From NCBI GenBank assembly GCA_009746045.1, contig RPFO01000648.1:1370521-1434520 (forward strand): DNA of 64,000 nucleotides. The letters run 5' to 3'. The DNA is from Mesostigma viride. Taxonomy: Eukaryota; Streptophyta; Mesostigmatophyceae; Mesostigmatales; Mesostigmataceae. The number at the start of each line of letters is the position of its first letter. The stretch's first letter is position 1. This document shows positions 34,101 through 42,524 of the stretch, in pieces. Under the pieces are notes generated by a model that did no database searches, was not told where the DNA came from, and saw only the letters and a program-made list of their open reading frames with translations. Position numbers and translations under genes: made by a program.

Positions 34101-34616
34101 GACCTGTTTACTCCCATTCACATCACGTGCATGATGGATAGTTCAATGGAGTCCAGGGTAGTTACCAAGGTTCAAGCCAGAGAGGCTGGATTGTTTTTCC
34201 TGCATAACCAAGGTGGGAAGAAGTCACTAGTCTCCTGGTTCAGTAGATTGCACAAGAGGAAAGCTGTGAGTAGCAATGTAGCTGAATGCAGGGCTGTGGT
34301 ATCTTCTGTCTTGCATGCAAGGTATCTCAATCACTTGCTGGTCTGGCTTCAACACCAGGCTGGTAGCTCTGCAGGAGTGAAAGCACATTTGCTGACTGAC
34401 TCTCAATCTATCATCTCTTTCCTTGCCAATCCTTTGGCTGTACACTCGGACCTGGATTGGATTGTGCTAAAACAGGAATGCAAGTACCTGGAGTCTAAAG
34501 CCCACGTCAGGGACAAAGACAATGCTGCAGATGCACTGACCAAGGTGCCACAAGCAGCAGGACCACAATACCAGGTCTTGTATGGGTTGATGAACCCTGG
34601 TTACAGTCTGAAGTGA
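30987..34616 (+). CDS. Retrotransposon Pol: integrase, retropepsin-like domain, Copia-type RT, RNase H
   Basis: The frame opens at 30987; homology starts at about residue 45, so no start codon is claimed. Domains in order (residues): integrase zinc finger H108-x4-H113...C140-x2-C143; integrase core with D168, D223 and E253 (GLVERTMRAI); an SH3-like or GPY/F-like C-terminal module, 343-401 (FEVGDHVLFF, RWHGPAVVTKI). Then a retropepsin-like domain, 528-606, with active-site region LAVDTQAQVSIIS (D535; Q replaces the usual Gly) and NALLGEPFV. Then RT, about 735-955, with D814 in TDIKRAFLKGD and D908-D909 in FVWHGDDQLISG. Then RNase H, 1045-1190, with D1051, E1100 and D1138. Known Copia elements have protease before integrase; here it follows. 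The stop is at 34614-34616. Confidence 0.88.
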   Translation: MSWMLENTSPHCSRSALHGTQAQQDTPGRYNRAGAADQGDTCKLPSPFFTNGFLLPSVCQVLPECDDVDWEVAYDMTLSHMMRDPTIASLSAAAEKVITYGALAEQLHKVMGHEAVAERLANKIQGHDLEQMCRHVRKHCEQCQLYAPKPRKWHVATPPLARGKLVGDVIHVVKDTVYYLVIKDAWSRFVVVEPLPGMDKEQLHRALQIALARFHPIEKVMLDQQFLCIQDRNDLPKIEVSGAQDHERQGLVERTMRAIRDVIRKMPSRLADSGSYADRASWAAGVTTQLNAKPIMSSPFGEITPTGLQSGSYASEVHTHYNTQRQHLAKLLAKKDKNNARPVFEVGDHVLFFREGDRGRAHSARWHGPAVVTKIHEEGTAVTIQHDRERVVSKHRLKLYYPPLADVSGVEFLDMDSEQESGGLISPNELAKDVIDASTSTTVEAPVFLSSAAPLQPNSPPGQEDGAQGEQQVAPPSHLEESQNRADPVVPRKSFAEILKALHKAHNTKAVVATGTAQVNAVGDAGQDPSILAVDTQAQVSIISAAAVSGLKMKASPWARVSDFSGKTKMQVKGQVSIQILGMPTPFQVVEGYSGNALLGEPFVSYPGVVISAGRLSVAGVGQVPLDHFKIPLSQISTGLDAAINAVKPKYLPGQEPCVEDLIHSQKLHPSAFGLGRWDVASMSPLSYDDIVRDCQTQIGFLKWLEAFTKAREEWVVPDARSPTHTPPVTPLDAMPAGAKKLRLKFVCKHKPQADGGPPIFHARPCVTEFRGSTELTEAELYTPGIQQTSLKVLLSLFLHQLNTGKDYVCKATDIKRAFLKGDPAIAQQVWRGQVYVVNTPKVWHRDIVQPLLRPNLGVEGLQSAPKIFRLSAQEVFMKLGATYDDIDPCLFVIPHPDGMMMFVWHGDDQLISGPRAAVDAFIAQVSASFEIGKQLELGKEPVKFCGMMLELLQQQGSWVCSMQASAEYIKSCLDVLPVHITPDMCPTIRGKLGWLCATCAPHLAFVSRVDDEVLQEVGARAIKQLLHDGPPLMLHSLDLFTPIHITCMMDSSMESRVVTKVQAREAGLFFLHNQGGKKSLVSWFSRLHKRKAVSSNVAECRAVVSSVLHARYLNHLLVWLQHQAGSSAGVKAHLLTDSQSIISFLANPLAVHSDLDWIVLKQECKYLESKAHVRDKDNAADALTKVPQAAGPQYQVLYGLMNPGYSLK

Positions 34617-34825
34617 CTGGCACATTGTACATGTTAGCCCATGACCCCTTGCCTAATACTGCAGCTGAAAGGCTGCAATGGCAGCTGGGTAGTTTTCTGA
34701 CAGTGAGAAGCACTGGTCTAGAAAGTTGGGACATGATGAATGTGTTATTTATTGAATAAAATTTTGTGAGACACTTGTTTGGATGACCATGACATGCTGG
34801 GGCCTGGAGCACCCATCTCACTCAG
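34617..34825 (+). other. Retrotransposon sequence between pol and element A
   Basis: Untranslated sequence of the LTR element. Resumes at 36552 after element A and runs to the polypurine tract. No feature recognised. Confidence 0.5.
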
Positions 34826-36551
34826 TTAACTCGTCGTCTGTCCCAACTCAGTCCTCACAGGAGGACTGAGTTGACAATTTTCAACCGCGTGTAGCGACTA
34901 GGTGGGGAGTCCATCCCAAATGTTTTGATGTGGATCTGGGGTGTACTAGATATCATTTTGTTGGCAAAAATACTGCATATGTGAAAACTTGACCCGAACA
35001 CCTGAAAATTACACGGACGTTGGGCGCCCCTCGCGAATTTGCATTTTTCGGGATAAGAACGAGTGGGAAAAATTCAATCAAATCCTGGTGCATGAAGAAA
35101 AAATATAGGCATGTAAACAACATAGTTCTTGAAGCGTGGCAAAAAACTGGGCTCCATTTGGCCACTGCAACTGCCTGAAACAATTCAAAAACTCTCAGTC
35201 CTCAGGAGAGGAATGGGGCTTTTGCTAACTTTGCTAGCATGTAAGTGCGGTCATACTACATCACCGTGGCCACCAACCATCCCAATCAACTCATTTCCCT
35301 TCAAGCATTACAGGACAACACACTTGCATCATCATACTTCAGGTATATCATACCTTATCATGTAGTGAGAGCCTATGCATGCATGTAGGGAATGGGCTTG
35401 GATACCTACCAACAAAGGGTTATGTTATAAGTGTCAACCACCAATATAATGGGTAGGTTAAGCATATTTCCATTGTTTCAAACAACAATAGATATGGCTA
35501 TAACTGTTTTGCCTTGCCATGATGTGGCCAACATAGTTGCTGGCACATGATGGCAGTGGTTTGTCACCAAGACTTTTCACTCACCCGTAAAAGCTTGAAT
35601 GCACCCTTGACGCAGCCCGTGGCCACACAATCATGCAGTATGAACGTAGCAAAAGAATAACTAACATCTATGAAGGTGTTTAAACCTGCACAGCTCCTAA
35701 AACCCTGCACAACTACACTGGGTTAAGGCAAATGCCTGCTAACATCCTCTGAAAAGGGGGTTTTAGAGAGGGGCAGGCAACGGTCAAGAAAGAGCATCAA
35801 GACTTGAACCTGACAACGCCTCGCAAGCTTAAACTCATGTAAGAACATCAAGAAACGAAGAGGCAACGATTATCCGGCTTTACCTGGCACGGCTGGCGTT
35901 ACCTTGGCCCAGGCGGTGCCCGCAAAAGTGGCACTTTGCGGCACATAGACCATGACGTGACAGAATGGTCGAGATCATCAAATCTATACTGTCACTCAAT
36001 ATATTCTAATACAATTCATGTTAAAATGTAGAAAGAAACCTATCAGCCATTGAAATTGCGCCGGAAAGCAAGCGCAGTCATCAATTCCGTCGACCTGCCT
36101 TATCGCAGTTTTTTCCAGCAAGAACAGTGCCGACACCAGGTAAATCGCATCCCCGCGAGCTAAAAATTGATTTATATCATCTTTAGGGCATGTTCAATCT
36201 ATTTCCTGAGTTTGGACGGCTAACTCGTCCGAAAACGTAAACTGCATGCATGGGCGCGAGCCGCCATGGCTAGGTCGTGCATTTCCGGAACTCGCGTTTC
36301 ACGTGGGAAAGTACCCTTACCACCTGTACTTTGACCGTACAGTTAGCCGCGCATACCAAATCCAAAAAAATCCCAAAAATTTGTCCAAGAAAGATCTTTT
36401 CACGTAGTATTTGAATAAATTTTGAGAAAATTTTTTTGTCAAACATTCTGACCGGGGCGAATTTTCTACGAAACCCAAAAACTCGGTCCTCTAGAGAGGA
36501 CTGAGTTGAACTCAGTCCTCCGTAGAGGACCAGGGACAGACGACGAGTTAA
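34826..36551. mobile_element. TTAA-flanked element A, inside the LTR retrotransposon
   Basis: TTAA repeats at 34826-34829 and 36548-36551. The element is 34830-36547, 1718 bp, with a perfect 15 bp terminal inverted repeat CTCGTCGTCTGTCCC. Subterminal palindromes of ACTCAGTCCT/AGGACTGAGT lie at 34845-34873 and about 36483-36531. It is homologous to element B in the opposite orientation. It lies between the pol stop and the polypurine tract, so it does not break pol. No transposase seen. Confidence 0.9.
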
Positions 36552-36722
36552 GAAACCATGCTTGAGACATGGGGCCTTTTTAATGCATCTCTTGTACATG
36601 TGTGAGGTGACCTTTGGGTCCTAGTAGGTTATCTGACAGTTTTTTTTAGGCATTGGGAATGGCTGCGTCCATTTGATGGCTATGTGTGTTTCTGTTGAAA
36701 CCCAAAGAAAACTTAAAGTGGG

Positions 36723-37101
36723 AGTTAGTCTAAGTCTCCCGCCTGTAGCCTAAGTGGACACGTGCCAGCACCGCCGGCGCCCAATTGGGTACTGGGACGG
36801 TGCTGGACTAGAGCAGTCGTGGCATGGACACGTGGCTATACTCAGTATGTGATGAGCCGGTACCTCAGTACCGGGACTGTAGTTGTCATGTTAGGACTGA
36901 CTAGATCAGGTTGTAACTGATAGGCTAGTCCGTCCAGGATCAGTAAGTTAGTTTAACTTACGCAAAGTCTGGCCAGCCATCGTTGACGGCTGGCCAGCAG
37001 TATATGTGCCATTCTATCCTAATGCCAAGGTGTCTCGTCGTTCACGCACACTCTCGCCATTTGGCAGTGCCCGAGCATTCCAAGCTTCGTGTTGCATAAC
37101 T
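36723..37101 (+). repeat. 3' LTR, 379 bp
   Basis: Direct repeat of the 5' LTR at an offset of exactly 8835 bp. It is preceded by the purine run AAAGTGGG and followed by the CCCTA target repeat. Confidence 0.93.
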
Positions 37102-37715
37102 CCCTACCCTTACCGCTACATGATCTCAAAGTTGGCATACTCAGTCCTATTTTTAGGACTGAGTTTTGACGTACGACGTGTTAATACTCACTAATGCCTT
37201 CCTTAGCGTCTGCACAGGTGGCCAACTGCCAAAATTAATAACTGCTACAGCTGAGCTCAGAATGCCACCAAACTTTGACAGTGCCTTCTATGGTCATGAC
37301 AGAATTTGACTTGTGCTTTTCAGGCCTAATTGATGTGTTATGAGTGTGTATGGGGACGCCCCGCCTAAAAAAGCGTATTTTTGGCCCAAAAATTAATAAC
37401 TCAAAGGGATGTGCTGATTTTGTTGATCCAATTAGGTAGAAACAATGTCCCATGACATTTTTATATGGGGTGTGCTTTTTTCATGCAACTGGTTCTCCCA
37501 CTGTTCTGGGCAAGATGTGCCCTGGACAGCGTTTTTTTCTATTTTTAGCTCATAGCCGGTGTATGGCTGGGGGTAGTACCCCCAACAAGTGGTGGTATGC
37601 ATGCCCAAACATCATGTTTATGGTCCCCAAACATCATTCAGTGGTTGTCAGTTGCATTTCTGTAGTTATTAGGGGGGGTAAGTTTTGATATATTTCTATG
37701 GGACCCTCCCCTTAA

Positions 37716-38039
37716 TTAATATGCACGGCTTCCGCCGGCTGCCAACTCGTGGACCACAATTAAACTTTGCTCTACAATAATCGGATCCTTCAGTGCACTT
37801 TCCGATCCCTTGAAGGACGGACCCATCGGATTGGACGGAAGTCAGCAACTTACCGTCGTATTTTCTGGACTGTCTTAGACGGAATTGATGCGTCTTCCGG
37901 CTTCGTATTGGATGACAACGTCATTCAGAGAGATAATATATTATAAATTTATAAGTGATCTTGGCTATCGCCACAGGGTATTCTTGGCTCTCCCTCTGGC
38001 CGGGTCGACTCCCTCATCTTCCGTCCATTTGTCATTGGG
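37716..38039. other. Spacer right of element D
   Basis: Mixed DNA with no recognised gene. It follows the TTAATTAAT in which D inserted. Confidence 0.45.
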
Positions 38040-38640
38040 CGGAAGTTGGTCGTGGGTGGGCGGGGGCGGGGTGGGATCTGGCAGATGGCGTCTCGTTGAG
38101 GGGGGGGGAGGGGGGGGGGGCGGACCTCATCCGCGTGGGCTGTAGTACCCCGGGGGCCGGGGGCGCGGGGTGCGGGGGATCCGGCATATTGGATGGCGTC
38201 TCGCTGCAGGGTGGGTCGGGGTACCTCTGGGTGGGCCGGTGGGGGCCGGGCCGGCGTGGGGTGCGGGGGATGCAGCAGATTCATCATGGCATCTCAGTCG
38301 CTGCAGTGGGGCTGGGGGGGGGGGGGCGGGGGGCCGACCTCCGGGTCATCATAGTGGTTGGGTGGGCGCGGGGCCGGGTGAGTGACTGAGGGGCCCCCCC
38401 TCACCTGGATCTGGGCACCCGGCAGATGGCCGCGTCTCGGTGTGGGGGGCTGGGGGGGCGAGACTGAGACCTACGGCTGGGCCGGTTTGCCCGGCCGGCG
38501 CGGGGTACGGGCCTTCGTGAGGTCTTGCTGCCGGGGGGGGGGGGGGGGGGCGACCTCCGGCCTCCGGGTGTGTGGGGGGGGGGCGCGGGGTTCGGGGGTT
38601 CAGGCAGACGGCGTGCCCTCACTTATTTCTCTCCCGGCTT
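38040..38640. repeat. G-rich degenerate tandem repeat
   Basis: About five diverged blocks, each with a GGCAGATGGCGTCTCG-like core (about 38078, 38190, 38275, 38420 and 38612) separated by long G runs, including one of 16 G at about 38535. Many runs of four or more G make G-quadruplex formation likely on the plus strand. Confidence 0.65.
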
Positions 38641-38847
38641 TCCTTTTCTCTTTGACGTTTGGGGGGAATGCGAAGAATTGCGGGGTCAAAAAAGCTTGGG
38701 CTTTTTTAGCCTTTTTTTTTTTTCCAGGATCCAACTGACAACTGGCTTTGGGGATCCAACTGACAACTGACTGGCTAGTGGCTAGCGACTGACCTTTCAT
38801 GACTGATGAATCGGGCTGGCTTGACGAATGCGCGTGATGGTGGTGGT

Positions 38848-38909
38848 GGTATATTCTATCATTCATTGGTATATTCTATCATTCATCGGAATATTCTATC
38901 ATTCATTGG
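38848..38909. repeat. 20 bp tandem repeat, 3 copies
   Basis: Unit GGTATATTCTATCATTCATT; the second and third copies differ by one or two bases. Just upstream, GGATCCAACTGACAACTG occurs twice (38728 and 38753). Confidence 0.85.
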
Positions 38910-39069
38910 TTTTGGACTGCGTTATAGTCCGTCAAAGGAGCAGGTGAGTGGTGGGCTGCTAGAGCTGCTAGCCTGATTCTACCGTTCAGTAGCGCTCCGA
39001 CTTTATTTGGCAGAGATCGTCACTTAACAGGGGAACGACTGTAGCTTCATGCCACGTGCCGCTGACGGT

Positions 39070-39220
39070 TGGCAAAAGTCAACGGGATCCGACGGTTGGC
39101 AAAAGTAAACGGCATCAAGGCAGTTAAGGTACCGTTACGATTATTAATTTTATTTAATAATCGGGAGATCAAGGCAGTGAAGGTACCTTTTCGATTATTA
39201 ATTTTATTTAATAATCGTGA
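39070..39220. repeat. Two short tandem duplications with hairpins
   Basis: GACGGTTGGCAAAAGT occurs twice (about 39063 and 39089). A 54 bp segment beginning ATCAAGGCAGT also occurs twice. Each copy of the latter ends in a 10 bp stem hairpin, CGATTATTAA/TTAATAATCG (about 39139-39164 and 39193-39218). They lie about 370-450 bp upstream of the TPR gene start. Confidence 0.75.
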
Positions 39221-39588
39221 ATCGATTAGTTACATGGAAAATATCCACGCGTGAAAAAATCGTGACGTCGTGCTGGAGTCCACGCAACTGCTCGGCGGAG
39301 CTTGGCGAACTTTGTTGAATTGATAGTTCTGGTTTTCAGCCAAACGACCAACGTGCTCCGCTACATGTCTCGAACACGAATGAGCGCGCAACGAATGCGA
39401 CACTGCTGAGCGCGCACCCCTCCTTCATCGACCAGCCGGCAGAGGAAAGCACCGCTTGCCAGCAACTTCCTGGCCAGAATGCTTCCTTATCGATAAAGAG
39501 CCATAAACCAGGAGAAAAACATTTCTTCCCTGCGGTGGCATGAAACCAGGTGATTTAATTTGAGCACGCTTAAAGCAATTTTACCGGA

Positions 39589-40626
39589 ATGGGCGGCGGC
39601 TCGTCCACATCGCGAGTACGGTCCTTCGACGAAAAACGGTTGTCGTCGCCCGGCAGCCGCTCAAACTGTTCGCGACATTCACTCGACGAAGGGCGGTTGT
39701 CGGTTTCTTCAAACCGCTGGCATTCATACAGGCCTTCCGCGCGGAGATCTGGCCATAGCTTCGAAGAAAACAGCGACGGATATCGTCCAGGAGAATGGGC
39801 GATGTTCTCCTTTGCGGAATCCTCTGATGGATGCCAACCAGAACTCCCCTCGAAGGTCGACCACGCCTCGGCGAACGCGATCACATCGCAAGTTGACTTG
39901 CGCCGATTGGCTCAAGACGCTGAGCACTTCGACGCTGATGCTTCCAGGTACTTGCCAGGACTTCACGACTACTCTAGCGCCGCGGTTGTGTCGGCCATGG
40001 TTGGGCTTCTCGATATGCTCGAAGCCAGCGTGGGGGCTGGCTGTTCCCAGTTGTCTTGGCTCGCCTTGCCTATCCTGTCGGATTGCCGCGAGTCAATTGT
40101 CTCTTTTCCGGACAATGTCCGTCAGTGCGCCTCCTCCCTGCACGCCCTGGGGGCGCAGCTTCAGCACTGCGAGGCTACAGCGGGCAGCGGCCACTCGTGT
40201 GCTCCCGAGGTCGAGATGGTCTATCAGTTCGTCCTCCGCATCCGGGAGTCGTCCCCAGGTGCCGAGATGGAACTTGCGGAGTCCCTGCTCTGCCTCGCCA
40301 AGTACTACCGTGCAGGCAACCGCCTGGACGAAGCCATCACCTACTTCCAGCGCTGCGCGTTCGTTATTTCCTGCCAGATGGGCGACGGCCACCCCTCTGT
40401 GGCCGCTGCGCTAAACTTCCTCGCTGACAGCCTCGCGCACGCGAACCGCTTCAATGAGGCGGAGTATGCTTGCAAACGCGCGGTGGCCATCGCAGCCGAT
40501 GCGCTGGGGGAGGACCACCACCACACGCAGGGCTACCGACGCAACCTGGAGGAGGTGCGCGCGATGAGGGAGTACTATGCGACTAGGGTTGCTAGCCTAG
40601 CCATGGGGCGGGGCGTGGGGCAGTAG
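39589..40626 (+). CDS. TPR-repeat protein with N-myristoylation-type N-terminus, single exon
   Basis: 345 aa, starting at the ATG at 39589; strong GC3 bias in this frame supports coding. The N-terminus MGGGSSTS fits the N-myristoylation pattern (Gly2, Ser6), so membrane attachment is possible. Residues 1 to about 95 are Ser/Arg-rich and probably disordered. Residues 100-220 are helical without a known motif. Residues 225-320 hold two TPR-like units of the kinesin-light-chain type: LLCLAKYYRAGNRLDEAITY, then LNFLADSLAHANRFNEAEYA followed by KRAVAIAADALGEDH. Such repeats bind partner proteins; the partner is unknown. No intron is needed. The neighbours are repeats, not genes. A shorter C-terminal-only gene is possible if the Ser-rich part were not translated, but the frame is clean throughout. 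Confidence 0.75.
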   Translation: MGGGSSTSRVRSFDEKRLSSPGSRSNCSRHSLDEGRLSVSSNRWHSYRPSARRSGHSFEENSDGYRPGEWAMFSFAESSDGCQPELPSKVDHASANAITSQVDLRRLAQDAEHFDADASRYLPGLHDYSSAAVVSAMVGLLDMLEASVGAGCSQLSWLALPILSDCRESIVSFPDNVRQCASSLHALGAQLQHCEATAGSGHSCAPEVEMVYQFVLRIRESSPGAEMELAESLLCLAKYYRAGNRLDEAITYFQRCAFVISCQMGDGHPSVAAALNFLADSLAHANRFNEAEYACKRAVAIAADALGEDHHHTQGYRRNLEEVRAMREYYATRVASLAMGRGVGQ

Positions 40627-41650
40627 TCGTCAACTCGTAGGCATCGACATGGCTCGATCCCTCAGGCTCCCCCTTCGTCCCTGGCATCGCGAAGCCTGCC
40701 TACATGGAGCCAGGACTATCAATCCTCACGGCTCATCCCTGGCCTTTTCCCCTCATCGCTGGCCATAGCGTTCTCCCCCTCTCCCCCCCCACCTCTTTTG
40801 GGCCGGGGATGGCTGATCCAAGAGACATCAGTTGCCAGAAGTGGTGTTGGTGGTGATGGTGAGAGCAAGTGGTGGTGGCGAGCGCAAGTGGTGGTGGTGA
40901 GAGCAAGTTGTGGTGGCGAGGGCGGGGGCGCAATACCGTCGTTTGTTGGGGCACGGATGGTGAGGCGCCCATTTCACAGATCTGTAAATAAACATATAGG
41001 TATAAGTTGGTATAAATAGGCTGGTTGTCTCGTTGATATAGATAGGTACACCTTCCCTGCAGAGCCGCTTGATAGTTTGCGGGTGCGGCCCCCAGCAGGG
41101 AGTGAGTCTAGCTTGTTGCATTGTAGCGGGGTATGCATGCGAATGGTACTATGTGTGTCTACCTTTGTGTAGCATCCCGGCTTTGGGTACTGTGCCAGTA
41201 CTATGCGGATGTGGCGAGGCGCTCCCGCACGTTGTGGGTGGCATGCAGCGATGCAGCCACGTACGGTGTTCCACGGACCATTGCCATCGTTCACATACCG
41301 GTTTCTACAGCAGCAGCTATGGCCATCGATTTGGTCAACATAGGATGCAATCTGTATATAATGAATGGATAGTTAGATACCTAGTGATGTCAGGTCATTG
41401 CTGCTGGCGACGTACCCTGACGCTGCTGGCGGCGACGTCCGCAGTGTCTTGTGCTGTGGATATGCTTGCAAGAGCCAGCTCATTTCCCTTGAAGTAGCTG
41501 CCAGGGCATCGAATTGTTTGAAAGTCTGCAGTAATGATATACTTTATTCATTGATAATGCCTAGATTGAAAGTTACTCTGGACAGCAAACAGTTGAGACC
41601 GTATGTTTGGTTAATTAAAATGCCATGCAATGCGACTTTCAAGGACTTCA
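40627..41650. other. 3' flank of the TPR gene, no further gene
   Basis: Includes a GTGGTGGTG/GAGAGCAAG degenerate repeat at 40840-40925. A 142-codon open frame at 41069-41497 shows no recognised motif. Confidence 0.45.
40983..40992 (+). promoter_or_regulatory. Candidate polyadenylation signal of the TPR gene
   Basis: TGTAAATAAA, 357 bp after the stop, contains both TGTAA (used by many green algae) and AATAAA. Placement is inference. Confidence 0.35.
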
Positions 41651-41651
41651 G

Positions 41652-41718
41652 CTTCTGAGACAACTATTCCTGGACGCATGGCGGTCGACATTTCGGGTGA
41701 GGACTAGAGCAGTTGTCA
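41652..41718. repeat. Dispersed repeat, second copy at 55917-55990
   Basis: Both copies read GAnACTATTCCTGGACGC, TGGCG, GGACTrGAGyArTTGTCAG in the same order and orientation. Confidence 0.65.
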
Positions 41719-41876
41719 GCATGCATGCATAAGTGCTTGGTGCCATGCGCATGGGCATGCCACGCCAGTACTATGCTAATCTCATTAGGAAATAATTACA
41801 CGAAAGTTACAAATATTGTCTGCATCATGCCCCAACCTTAGCAAGGAGACAACCAGCCCAACCATATAGTCCAGGG

Positions 41877-42220
41877 GTGCAGGTCAACAACCGTTTCTGG
41901 CATGGCGGGGCGGAAACGGAGATTCGGCTGGCGGACATCAGCTATGCAGACGACACCACCCTCTTCGAGGGCACTGAGCACGTGCAGACGTGGCTTGACT
42001 GCCTGGCAATCGAGGCGCGTGTGGTGGGGCTTGAGGTCAGCAAGAAGACTGAGGCTCTGGCGATTGGGCTCACTCAGCCACCGCCCGACCTCTTTCTCCT
42101 TGACGGCTCTCGAGTTCTGTATCGGGACCGCGTCAAGTTGCTGGGTAGCTTACTTCCCCAGCTGCGAGGCCGATGTGGACCATCGTATCTCCCTCGCCTG
42201 GCACGCTTTACTGTCGCGTA
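41877..42220 (+). pseudogene. LINE RT fragment with YADD motif
   Basis: Reads ISYADDTTLFEGTEHVQTWL, DCLAIEARVVGLEVSKKTEA, LLDGSRVLYRDRVKLLGSLL. After a frameshift at about 42165 it continues ADVDHRISLAWHALL. The catalytic YADD is at about 41942. It diverges from the copies at 16.7 and 20.4 kb, so it is another subfamily. It is truncated at both ends. Confidence 0.82.
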
Positions 42221-42524
42221 GACCTAGGTGCCACAATCTCCGGCGCCACCATGGCTGCTGGCCACTCAGCTTTGGTAAAACCCAAATGAGCTAAGCTGAC
42301 GTGCCTGCCTTAACTGCATGCCCTGTGGGGTGGGTGAGGACCTGTCCCATGATTACCTTGCGGCTTCATCATCAGACTGTGAAAAGTGTGTGTTGTGAAA
42401 GCATTGTTCTGTAGCAGGGGAGGCAAAAGCATCATCTTGCACCATCATCATTGTCGAAATTAGATTAGTTGGAGCGTCTAGCTAACGCCCCAGCAAGGAT
42501 AGTCAAACGCGGCACGCGACGGTA
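42221..42524. other. Spacer with no recognised feature
   Basis: Decayed, possibly LINE-derived; nothing further supported. Confidence 0.4.

Larger units (their letters stand above)
27883..37106 (+). mobile_element. Copia-type LTR retrotransposon with identical LTRs and unusual domain order
   Basis: Element 27888-37101 (9.2 kb including the inserted element A) with the 5 bp target repeat CCCTA on both sides (27883-27887 and 37102-37106). Order: LTR, Gag with poly-Gln and CCHC zinc knuckle, integrase, retropepsin-like domain, Copia-type RT, RNase H, element A, polypurine AAAGTGGG (36715-36722), LTR. The two LTRs look identical, so insertion was recent, yet the gag-pol junction is broken by several frame changes. 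No match to the common initiator-Met primer site is seen after the 5' LTR (28267 onward), so the primer is unknown. Confidence 0.9.
26235..37184. mobile_element. TTAA-flanked element B, interrupted by an LTR retrotransposon
   Basis: TTAA repeats at 26235-26238 and 37181-37184. The ends are CACGTCGTTCGTCA and the complement of CACGTCGTACGTCA (one mismatch in 14). Its own sequence is 26239-27887 plus 37107-37180, 1723 bp, nearly the length of its relative A (1718 bp). Subterminal palindromes of ACTCAGTCCT/AGGACTGAGT lie at both ends (26268-26302 and 37144-37163). The segment from 26300 to 27880 aligns along its length with the complement of 34890-36490 in A. No coding capacity recognised. Confidence 0.85.
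24856..37715. mobile_element. TTAA-flanked element D (outer element of a nested stack)
   Basis: TTAA direct repeats at 24856-24859 and 37712-37715. The ends are GGGGACGGTCCC (24860) and the complement of GGGGAGGGTCCC (to 37711). D's own sequence is 24860-26234 plus 37185-37711, about 1.9 kb. It is the same family as element C at 52247-54525, in opposite orientation. Both share a GAATnTTTTGGCGCC near-palindrome, GGCCATGGCGACGTG and CACGGGGGTCyAATCyGA at one end, and TTCTATTTTTAGCTCAT plus a GGGGGTAGTACCCCC-type block at the other. The palindrome of D is at about 24877-24900. No transposase frame is visible, so it is non-autonomous. TTAA duplication is a hallmark of piggyBac-type transposition; the assignment to piggyBac is inference. 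Confidence 0.8.
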
